Shown here in pieces: positions 1 through 5,075 of a stretch of DNA of 8,803 nucleotides. The position numbers and the translations under genes are program-made. The notes below the pieces were generated by a model. That model ran no database searches. It saw only the letters and a program-made list of their open reading frames with translations, and was not told the origin of the DNA. The stretch is from Phormidesmis priestleyi (GTDB lineage Bacteria; Cyanobacteriota; Cyanobacteriia; Phormidesmidales; Phormidesmidaceae): contig QBMP01000185.1 in NCBI GenBank assembly GCA_003242115.1, positions 1 to 8,803 of the forward strand, given 5' to 3'. The first letter of the stretch is position 1, and each line of letters starts with the position of its first letter.

Positions 1-748
1 CCTGGGCCACCAAAACACTAGCAGCGCTGCTAACTACGAAGATTACTACTGCGTTGCTGCCGACGGCAAAGCGCTAGAGATTGGCGTTCTGCGTCATGAG
101 CTAGAAGCAAAGCCCAAGCAGCCTAAAGCCGAAAAACGCACGACTATCTATGTTGATGGTCTACTGAAGGAGCGCTTTGAGGCGTTTGGCAGTGGGACTC
201 ACAAGGAGAAGATAACTCAGTTGCTGGATGCGGCTGAGCGTAACAGCAGTCTAGAACGCCAGCTACACAGCTCGAACCAGCGTCTAGAGTTAGCGCGTCA
301 GCATATTGAGCTGTTGAAAGCAAAGCAGGTAGAAACAGTGATGGCGCAGCCTTCCCAGGGAATTGCGCTCCAGTCAAAGCCCGCGCCTAAATCTGAGCCA
401 GCTCATACGCCTATCCCGGATGATTGGCGCAAGATGTCTAATGCTGAGCTGAACGGCTCACATATTCCCGGCAGCGCGGATGAGAAGATTCGCCGCTCCA
501 TAGAAGCAGTTCAGGAATTCAACGCAGGCTTAGATAAAGCAGATCAGTGGTCAATTACGCCGACCGTTTTGCAAAAGCTGTCCGGCTCGAACGCCAATCG
601 GGTCAAGGACTACTTGAGTCGCCATCCCGATATTGCCCAAATGCTAAAGCAGTACAACAGTGGCTTTGGCTATCATCAGAATCGCTATCGGGGCGATCCG
701 CGTGAGGCGATGCGGTGGGCTTTGGCCTATGGCGAGTACGAGTGGTAA
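1..748 (+). CDS. C-terminal part of a protelomerase-like tyrosine recombinase (partial, 5' end outside window)
   Basis: The frame is open from base 2 to the TAA at 746-748, giving 248 visible residues. It begins LGHQNTSSAANYEDYY, which fits the last active-site block of tyrosine recombinases and telomere resolvases: LGH, then a Tyr nine residues after the His (H3 and Y12 of the visible part, Tyr codon 35-37). After it come a linker rich in Lys and Pro, a segment starting TIYVDGLLKERFEAF (about residues 48-75), a probable coiled coil (about 75-105), a Pro-rich linker and a C-terminal module (about 155-248) with a helix-turn-helix-like stretch, WSITPTVLQKLSGSNANRVK. Resolvases turn replicated palindromic telomeres into closed hairpin ends. 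From memory, cyanobacterial protelomerase-family proteins carry a similar IRR...W.I...VL..L.G tail. The Arg and Lys catalytic residues lie outside the window, so an ordinary integrase with a long tail remains possible. The ATG at 221 is internal and not the start. Confidence 0.62.
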   Translation, partial: LGHQNTSSAANYEDYYCVAADGKALEIGVLRHELEAKPKQPKAEKRTTIYVDGLLKERFEAFGSGTHKEKITQLLDAAERNSSLERQLHSSNQRLELARQHIELLKAKQVETVMAQPSQGIALQSKPAPKSEPAHTPIPDDWRKMSNAELNGSHIPGSADEKIRRSIEAVQEFNAGLDKADQWSITPTVLQKLSGSNANRVKDYLSRHPDIAQMLKQYNSGFGYHQNRYRGDPREAMRWALAYGEYEW

Positions 749-907
749 GGGACGTGCGGTTAAATAAAGTACCGTTTTTGTTAGCGCATATTGCACTGGG
801 CATAATGCCTTGATGTCCCTAAGTCGGTACGTTATTAAATTGCGGCTCTCTAGTAACTGATAGCAAAGTTGTCGAGTAGATGATCTACGTCGATCATAGA
901 GGTTTTT
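749..907. other. Intergenic region with imperfect inverted repeats between two converging genes
   Basis: No gene is seen here. A 21-nt arm at 754-774 matches the reverse complement of 825-845 at 15 of 21 positions, including six contiguous pairs (GTACCG with CGGTAC). A second pair, GGGAC at 749-753 and GTCCC at 815-819, interleaves with the first rather than nesting, so the two cannot form one simple hairpin. Further right, GTAGATGATCTAC at 876-888 is a 13-bp odd palindrome. The region lies between the 3' ends of the recombinase gene (plus) and the small-gene cluster (minus), so termination signals are expected here. Confidence 0.4.
880..907 (+). terminator. Possible weak intrinsic terminator for the recombinase gene
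   Basis: ATGATC at 880-885 pairs with GATCAT at 892-897 around a 6-nt loop, and a short T-run follows at 902-906. The stem is short and AT-rich, so its strength is doubtful. It overlaps the 876-888 palindrome and lies about 130 nt past the recombinase stop codon. Confidence 0.25.
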
Positions 908-1090
908 CTAAATCTGGCCTTGGCTTTTTGCAAAACAAACAGCAGCGACCAAAAGGGCGAAGAAAAGAAAGCCGCCGAGCACGTCATGCCCATTGGCGAC
1001 CCCGGCTGCGTCGGTACCCCGACACCCGACAGTGAACATCGCATCAAGTGGGTCAATGCCTTGGTTTTCCCAGTATTCAGCGCAGGTCAT
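908..1090 (-). CDS. Small single-pass membrane protein of unknown function (60 aa)
   Basis: The ATG at 1090 begins MTCAEYWENQGIDPLDAMF. The same frame can be extended upstream to 1273, but that part would overlap the preceding 122-aa gene out of frame and reads as low-complexity shadow sequence, so the internal ATG is chosen. It lies 25 nt after the preceding stop codon. The N-terminal half is polar and acidic with two Cys (C3 and C23). One hydrophobic helix follows at about residues 38-55 (LGGFLFFALLVAAVCFA), then a short KSQGQI tail. The ribosome binding site is weak (an AGAG about 10 nt upstream), so translation may depend on coupling to the gene before it. The family is not recognised. 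Its place as the last gene of a three-gene cluster suggests it works with the other two. Confidence 0.5.
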   Translation of the reverse strand: MTCAEYWENQGIDPLDAMFTVGCRGTDAAGVANGHDVLGGFLFFALLVAAVCFAKSQGQI

Positions 1091-1115
1091 GTTGTTCTTG
1101 TCTCTATCATCATTA

Positions 1116-1484
1116 CTATTTTTCGATATATCCGGGCAAAGTGCGCATGATCGCGTCACGCTCTTCCATTGTGGTGGTTGCTGAGCACAGCTTTTCCATG
1201 TCGATTTGCGACATGTCATACCGAAGCCCACAGTAGAACTCAGCCGTGGTTCCTGAGTAGGGGTGAGTGCCAAAAAAGCGCTCTAACAGCTTGCCGCAGA
1301 AGCTATTGTTCGATGCCCCATTATCCCCAAACCCTAGCGCCTCGGCTTCGTAGGCTACCGCCCAGCCTGCCAAATTTGCAGCTTGCAAGTACGTCCCTGA
1401 GTCGGCGGCAATCGGGATCGCGCCATCTCGCAGGCCATTCCAGGCTAGCTGCAAACAATTTGTCAAATCTTGCTTTTTATCCAT
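1116..1484 (-). CDS. Hypothetical protein, 122 aa, middle gene of a small cluster
   Basis: The ATG at 1484 is preceded by TGAGG with a 5-nt spacer. That Shine-Dalgarno overlaps the stop codon of the 34-aa gene upstream, which suggests coupled translation. The protein is soluble and largely helical in character. It has Asn- and Gly-rich turns in the middle (GFGDNGASNNSF) and several Cys. The C-terminal half contains the charged stretches YDMSQIDMEKL and MEERDAIMRTLPGYIEK. No signal peptide or membrane span is apparent, and I do not recognise a family. Reality as a gene is supported by the good ribosome binding site, the length, and tight spacing to the ORFs on either side (7 nt and 25 nt). It sits beside a telomere-resolvase-like gene and IS debris, so an accessory plasmid or phage origin is likely. 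Confidence 0.65.
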   Translation of the reverse strand: MDKKQDLTNCLQLAWNGLRDGAIPIAADSGTYLQAANLAGWAVAYEAEALGFGDNGASNNSFCGKLLERFFGTHPYSGTTAEFYCGLRYDMSQIDMEKLCSATTTMEERDAIMRTLPGYIEK

Positions 1485-1491
1485 CGGTGCC

Positions 1492-1596
1492 TCACTTGTT
1501 TTGTAACCCTTCTACATACCCATCAGCGCTCTGCTCTGTAGCCGAAAAAACCGGCAGTGCCTTTAGCTGCTCGCTCACGATAGACTCTAATTGCAT
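1492..1596 (-). CDS. Short ORF (34 aa) leading the small-gene cluster
   Basis: The ATG at 1596 opens MQLESIVSEQLKALPVF and the frame ends at TGA (1492-1494), 7 nt before the start of the 122-aa gene. An AAGGGA Shine-Dalgarno at 1606-1611 lies 9 nt upstream. The predicted peptide is polar, with an amphipathic N-terminal half. A still shorter frame, MTSRDYAECN (1587-1619), overlaps its start out of frame and may be chance. The ORF could be a real peptide gene or a leader that couples translation to the 122-aa gene. No homolog is recognised. Confidence 0.42.
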   Translation of the reverse strand: MQLESIVSEQLKALPVFSATEQSADGYVEGLQNK

Positions 1597-1598
1597 TC

Positions 1599-1639
1599 GG
1601 CGTAGTCCCTTGATGTCATTTCTTATCTGACACTACGCC
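1599..1639 (-). promoter_or_regulatory. Leader hairpin with the Shine-Dalgarno sequence in a bulge
   Basis: In the minus-strand RNA, GGCGUAG and UGUCA form one contiguous 12-nt arm. They pair with UGACA and CUACGCC, which are separated by an 8-nt one-sided bulge (ucaaggga). The AAGGGA Shine-Dalgarno of the 34-aa ORF lies in that bulge, and its AUG begins 2 nt past the stem. This layout could modulate ribosome access. On the DNA the inner part, TGTCA-N9-TGACA, is also a plausible operator. On the plus strand the hairpin is followed by TTTTTT (1640-1645) and looks like a terminator, but no plus-strand transcription unit is seen upstream of it. Confidence 0.42.
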
Positions 1640-1644
1640 TTTTT

Positions 1645-1755
1645 TCATTCCCGCGCTTTTTTTCGTTCACCCCCGGCGCAGCGGTATCGCTGGCTGCCTT
1701 TACTCGTCTTACCGTGCTTGTGGGATCTTGGGCGATCACAGAAAGGACAATCCAT
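1645..1755 (-). pseudogene. IS1-family transposase N-terminus, truncated copy B
   Basis: The ATG at 1755 opens MDCPFCDRPRSHKHGKTSKG, matching codon for codon the first 27 residues of the neighbouring IS1-family copy A. After RCA (base 1675) homology stops abruptly and the frame runs through nine unrelated codons to TGA at 1645. The zinc ribbon is broken: Cys pairs at positions 3, 6 and 26 remain, but the fourth Cys is lost. Across the 81 shared bases I count 14 differences from copy A, 11 of them synonymous. The two are therefore old, separately evolved relatives, not a recent duplication. Confidence 0.75.
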
Positions 1756-1815
1756 CACTCATGGCCTCATTCAATTCCTTAGAAGACGTATCCCACGCTT
1801 CTTTGGTTTACGACC
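1675..1815 (-). mobile_element. IS1-family element copy B, 5' remnant inserted in copy A
   Basis: This fragment carries the transposase start and the element's left end. The end resembles that of copy A: GGTCGTAAACCAAAGAAGCG here (1815 downward) and GGTCGTGAACCAAAGAAGCG in copy A (2344 downward). It begins exactly where copy A's transposase reading is interrupted after GKHTDEF, so B inserted into A. Its far end is deleted at about 1675, so no target duplication can be seen. Confidence 0.65.
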
Positions 1816-2283
1816 AAAACTCGTCGGTGTGTTTCCCAACACGAAGACTGAGAATTAAGCCGCTCTCATCGGCAAGACTCACGCCTAACCAGCAGTCGCC
1901 AACTGCTAAATCTTCTGGACCACATCGTTTTTGCTTTTTTTCACAAACGACCACATCTCATCCCCTGTAATTTGAGCGCATTCTACGGCTTGGACTTCTT
2001 CGTTGTGTCCAAGCTGAGCCTTATAACGGGCGGCACGAACGATGTCTACTACCGTGCCATAGGCCCGTTTCCCAATTCGACTAAGGCCTCGCAAACTGCT
2101 GCCTTCGGCATGAGCTTGTAAAATCATTTCCACTTGTTCTGGAGTGACTTGACGCCGGTAATAAAGCGTATCGAAGGTTTCGGTGAACGTGCGGCGACAC
2201 GATGCACAGCGATAGCGCTGACTACCCTTACTCGTTTTGCCGTGTTTGTGGGATTTTGGGTGATCGCAGAAAGGACAATTCAT
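1808..2283 (-). pseudogene. IS1-family transposase (two overlapping frames), 3'-truncated copy A
   Basis: The first frame (1906-2283, 125 aa) begins MNCPFCDHPKSHKHGKTSKG. It has a zinc ribbon (C3, C6, C26, C29), a helix-turn-helix region (about residues 50-85), and GDEMWSFV, which holds the first catalytic Asp. In IS1 elements the first frame is joined to a second by -1 frameshifting. Here a run of seven A (1935-1941) at the VKKSK codons would shift into KKQKRCGPEDLAVGDCW and on through LILSLRVGKHTDEF. Reading then breaks at about 1815, where copy B begins, and stops at 1808. The second catalytic Asp, the Glu and the 3' inverted repeat are missing, so it is inactive in itself. Confidence 0.85.
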
Positions 2284-2344
2284 TACTCATTGCTTAATTC
2301 GATACCCTAATATGACGGATCCCACGCTTCTTTGGTTCACGACC
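1816..2344 (-). mobile_element. IS1-family insertion sequence, copy A, 3'-truncated
   Basis: The left end begins at about 2344 with GGTCGTGAACCAAAGAAGCG. The element reads leftward through the transposase and is cut at about 1816 by copy B. The visible 529 bp is shorter than the roughly 0.7-0.8 kb usual for IS1-type elements. It interrupts an ISAs1-like transposase reading frame just before 2345. Confidence 0.72.
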
Positions 2345-2486
2345 GTAGCTTTTTAGCCAGTCTCCAATTGCCAGAAAGCCTTGGTTTCCTGCAACGATGG
2401 CCAACGTAAACAACGCCAAGCACAGCGCTATCTGATGACGCTTGCCAGAGTTACTGCGATTGTCAGCAATTCCAGAAAAGGGGCCA
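2345..2486 (-). pseudogene. ISAs1-like transposase, N-terminal fragment
   Basis: The minus-strand frame from 2486 to 2345 reads FSGIADNRSNSGKRHQIALC, then ALFTLAIVAGNQGFLAIGDW and LKSY. This matches the N-terminal transposase-associated domain of ISAs1/H-repeat transposases as I remember it: a D.R...G..H.L....ALFTLA....G...F..I..W pattern. It is cut on one side by IS1 copy A at 2344/2345. On the other side it stops at the left tip of the unclassified IS (2486/2487), beyond which the frame meets TAA at 2501-2503. No DDE part remains. The identification rests on pattern memory but the motif is distinctive. Confidence 0.68.
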
Positions 2487-3423
2487 GGTTCAAAACGAGG
2501 TTACACTTTCGCTGCACTCAAGTAGGCTAAATGGCTATCCCTTTTGAGTGCGATCGCCCCTCATGAGCCCAGCCCTTTCCGCCGCCGCCCGCCTGTCGCC
2601 CTCAGTTCGCCAAGACATCGGCATTCAGGTGCTTTCTCGCTCGCAATCCATCAGTCACTTAGCCGCGACCCATCAGGTCAGCCGAAAGTTCGTCTATCAT
2701 CAGGGCGACAAAGCGCAGCGATCGCTCGACGAGTCCTTTGCGCCGACGCCCGCAGATGACGCGGTTCTATTTCATCTGCCGGTGACCAAGAACTGGCTCT
2801 ATCAGCTGATTCTGAGCCTGGTGCTGATCTGCCACAGCTCGTATCGGGGTGTGGTCGAATTGCTGCGTGATCTATTCGATACGCCGATTAGCGTCGGCAC
2901 CGTTCACAATCGGCTTCAGGAAACCGCTGAGAAAGCAGATGAGATCAATCAATCACAAGACCTTGCTAGCATTGCGGTGGGTCTTCAGGACGAAATTTAC
3001 CAGGCGAATCGCCCTGTCCTCGTGGGCGTCGATGCGGCCTCTACCTATTGCTACCTGCTTCAGTCGGTGAACATCGGGATGAAGAAACCTGGGGCTGTCA
3101 TCTGCTGGATGTAATGGCGCAAGGCTTTGACCCAGACTATACGATTGCTGATGGTGGCAGTGGTCTGCGGGCTGGTCAGAAAGCGGCGATGCCGGAAACA
3201 CCCTGTCATGGTGACATATTCCATATTCAGCAGCAGTTTGAGCAGGTCGCCAATGGACTGGCTCGGCAAGCGCAAGGCGCAACCACCCACCGCATCAAAC
3301 TGGAGCAGAGGATTATGATCGCCAAGCTGACGAACAGCATGACTCAGAAGCTGACCATCCAACAGGTAAAGGCGAACCGCCGAGAGGCCGGACTGGTCGC
3401 TCGTGCCCAGGATGTCAAAATTC

Positions 3424-3552
3424 GGCGTGGTTCAACTTTCAAGATACCAGGGTAACACTTTCATAGAACCCCAAAACCTCAAAAGCCATGTTTGACAGTG
3501 GTTGTAAGCCATAGTGTCAAAACAAAGGTATTACCTTGGCTTGAACCACGCC
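3424..3552. mobile_element. 129-bp MITE-like element sharing the parent IS's unequal ends
   Basis: The element is bounded by a perfect 12-bp inverted repeat, GGCGTGGTTCAA at 3424-3435 and its complement at 3541-3552. Its left side reads GGTTCAA, 14 nt, GGGTAACACTTTC. Its right side, read inward, is GGTTCAA, 4 nt, AGGTAATACC. These correspond to the right and left ends of the surrounding IS, so the element carries both end types and lies in the opposite orientation. It has no coding capacity. A hairpin (TTTGACA 3491-3497 with TGTCAAA 3515-3521) occupies its middle. Confidence 0.62.
3491..3521. repeat. Central hairpin of the MITE-like element
   Basis: TTTGACA and TGTCAAA are perfect 7-nt arms. 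Inside them TGG (3499-3501) can pair with CCA (3509-3511) to extend the stem around a small loop. Such internal symmetry is common in MITEs. Confidence 0.5.
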
Positions 3553-3842
3553 CTATTTTTCCCTGCGTCGCAGCCTTGGTGACGACTATCTGAGCTTGCT
3601 GCAATTTTTTTTGAATCATCGACAGTTCATACGGTCGCTGAAGCTAGAACGGGTGGGCAAAAGTCCAAAGCAACTGCTGACCGAGGAAGCCCATCCACAT
3701 TGGCTAGAGCTGTTGGGCTTCGAGCGGTTTCAGAGAGCTTAGAAGCTTGACGCAACTCAATGTGCTGGGCCGTCTAGATAACGGTCTATCTTGGGCTGCG
3801 AGTGTTACCTAAAATTGGCCGAAATTGAACCATCCTCTAATT

Positions 3843-5075
3843 TCACAAAGGATCAAGGCTGGTACCCAACGCTTCCGCTTTGATTTCAGGCAGATCGGTT
3901 TCGGCATGGCCTAGCAGCTCGCAGATAATTTCTTGGTTGTGAGCACCTAAATCAGGGCCGCGGCTCAGCATCTGCCCCGCCCCTTTAGAAAGGCGGAATG
4001 GAAATCCTAAGTACTGTCCTTGGTCAGGGGCTTGAGCCGGAGCCTGATAGTAATCTCGTTGGTGCAGATGTTCGTCTTGGCAAAGATCGCTCATCGTCAT
4101 TACCGGCCCGGCAGCAATGCCTGCTGCCTGCAAAGCGTCGCAAGCGGTAGCAGCCTGCTGCCTCTGAGTCCAAGCGATAATTTCGGCATCAATTTCGTCG
4201 TGACGACGGCGGCGCGATTCAGCCGACTGATAGCGCTGATCGCTGGCCCAATCAGCATGGCCTAATAGTTTACAAAGCGCCTGCCATTCAGCCTCTGTTT
4301 GAACAGTTAGCACTAGCCAGCGGTCATCTCCCTGGCAAGGGTAGCAGCCTTGAGGAGCAAATTCTGGGTGACGGTTACCCAACGGGTAGCCACTCTCTCC
4401 ATTTGCAGCGTAAGCCATCAAATGCTCTCCAATCAGCCCATGACTGGCAGATTCGGTTTCAGAAAGATCAATCCAGTCTCCTTGCTGAGTAGACTGGCGA
4501 TGAATCAGAGCGGTAATCGCCGCGCAAGCGCCCATAATGCCGTTCGTTACATCCATTTCTTTAATCCGCCTTGGCGGATCGTCCGGGCCATAGCCCGTAA
4601 GAGACTGAATGCCTGAAATGGCCTCAATGGTGCCCCCATAGCCGCGATAGCTCGCCTCAGGGCCAGTGCGGCCAAAAGCAGACATCGAGACTAAAATGAT
4701 CTGCGGATTAATCTGTTGTAGTTTTTCGTAACCTAGACTTAGCCGATCTAAAACGCCGGGGCGAGAGTTTTCAACCACAATGTCGGCGATCGCCACCAGT
4801 TCTTCAAAAATCTCTTTCTCAGCCGGATTGCGCAGGTCTAAAGTGAGGGATTTTTTATTGCGGTGCACTTGCCAAAAGCTCACTTTTTGATCGTAGGCTC
4901 GATTTTCAATTTTGCCGCCTCTCATAAAGTCGAGGCGCTGAAGGTACTCAATTTTGATCACCTCTGCGCCAAAATCAGCCAAAAACCTAGCCGTATGCGG
5001 GCAAGACCACTCATGTCCTAAATCTAAAACTCGAATGCCTGATAGCGGTCGTGCGCTCATTTCAGTTTCTATCAT
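3843..5075 (-). CDS. Family III (CaiB/BaiF) CoA-transferase subunit with catalytic Asp
   Basis: This is a full-length 410-aa member of the family that moves CoA from an acyl-CoA donor to a carboxylic acid. The N-terminus LSGIRVLDLGHEWSCPHTAR, then GAEVIKIE, is the family's Rossmann-type opening. NPQIILVSMSAFG, GPEASYRGYGG and WIDLSETES are typical later blocks. D175 in KEMDVTNG falls where the family's catalytic Asp lies (Asp169 in formyl-CoA transferase). The ATG at 5075 shares one base with the stop codon of the upstream paralog (TAATG), and GGAGGG ends 9 nt before it, so translation is probably coupled. A second ATG at residue 6 is possible. The pairing suggests a two-subunit transferase like succinyl-CoA:benzylsuccinate or succinyl-CoA:malate CoA-transferase. 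The substrate cannot be told from sequence, and alpha-methylacyl-CoA racemases belong to the same superfamily. Confidence 0.88.
   Translation of the reverse strand: MIETEMSARPLSGIRVLDLGHEWSCPHTARFLADFGAEVIKIEYLQRLDFMRGGKIENRAYDQKVSFWQVHRNKKSLTLDLRNPAEKEIFEELVAIADIVVENSRPGVLDRLSLGYEKLQQINPQIILVSMSAFGRTGPEASYRGYGGTIEAISGIQSLTGYGPDDPPRRIKEMDVTNGIMGACAAITALIHRQSTQQGDWIDLSETESASHGLIGEHLMAYAANGESGYPLGNRHPEFAPQGCYPCQGDDRWLVLTVQTEAEWQALCKLLGHADWASDQRYQSAESRRRRHDEIDAEIIAWTQRQQAATACDALQAAGIAAGPVMTMSDLCQDEHLHQRDYYQAPAQAPDQGQYLGFPFRLSKGAGQMLSRGPDLGAHNQEIICELLGHAETDLPEIKAEALGTSLDPL
4786..4793. repeat. HIP1 octamer (GCGATCGC)
   Basis: GCGATCGC also occurs at 2550-2557 and 2718-2725. This palindrome is strongly over-represented in many cyanobacterial genomes, so three copies in under 9 kb support a cyanobacterial host. 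Confidence 0.7.

Larger units (their letters stand above)
2563..3742 (+). pseudogene. Transposase of the unclassified IS: frameshifted and missing its centre
   Basis: Three pieces read as one protein. Piece 1 (ATG 2563; a GTG at 2548 is possible) runs from MSPALSAAARLSPSVRQDIG through FDTPISVGTVHNRL to VGVDAASTYCYLL, which holds a likely first catalytic Asp. One base is missing at about 3067-3069, so frame 1 stops at 3114. Reading continues in the next frame as EHRDEETWGCHLLDV, then TIADGGSGLRAG (likely second Asp) and CHGDIFHIQQQFEQVANGL, up to AQDVK at about 3420. A 129-bp MITE-like element follows. Piece 3 (3551-3742) gives YFSLRRSLGDDYLSLLQFF and ends LLGFERFQRA. From memory, full-length relatives have a long central segment between pieces 2 and 3 that includes the catalytic Glu; it is absent here. 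The gene cannot encode an active transposase. Confidence 0.78.
2487..3831 (+). mobile_element. Unclassified cyanobacterial IS, decayed, with unequal inverted ends
   Basis: The left tip at 2487 is GGTTCAA, a 4-nt spacer, then AGGTTACACTTTC. The right tip, read inward from 3831, is GGTTCAA, a 14-nt spacer, then AGGTAACACT. The outer box and the inner box are thus conserved as inverted repeats with different spacing. Between them lies one decayed transposase gene on the plus strand. The left tip abuts the ISAs1-like fragment and the right tip is 11 bp from the stop codon of a CoA-transferase gene. I see no direct target duplication at the flanks. Confidence 0.62.

Noticed and set aside
1091..1273. 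The upstream extension of the 60-aa gene's frame, which would make it 121 aa.
   Set aside because: It overlaps the 122-aa gene out of frame, its residues look like shadow sequence, and the internal ATG fits the gene spacing better.
808..1617. CCTTGATGTC occurs at 808-817 and again at 1608-1617, exactly 800 bp apart, bracketing the small-gene cluster.
   Set aside because: A 10-bp match can arise by chance in this length and the flanks do not extend it, so it is not called as target duplications or attachment sites.
1169..1630. A 153-aa plus-strand open frame across the small-gene cluster.
   Set aside because: It is antisense to three well-spaced ORFs with ribosome binding sites, is rich in Ser, Pro and Arg as shadow frames often are, and lacks a recognisable domain.
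1621..1640. TGTCA/TGACA motifs resembling repeats at the ends of Tn7-like or CRISPR-associated transposons.
   Set aside because: Only one short pair is present, no array of repeats or tns/cas gene is visible, and the hairpin explanation accounts for the symmetry.
1599..1645. Plus-strand hairpin plus T-run read as an intrinsic terminator.
   Set aside because: No plus-strand gene lies upstream that would end here. The minus-strand leader role fits the context better, though bidirectional use cannot be excluded.
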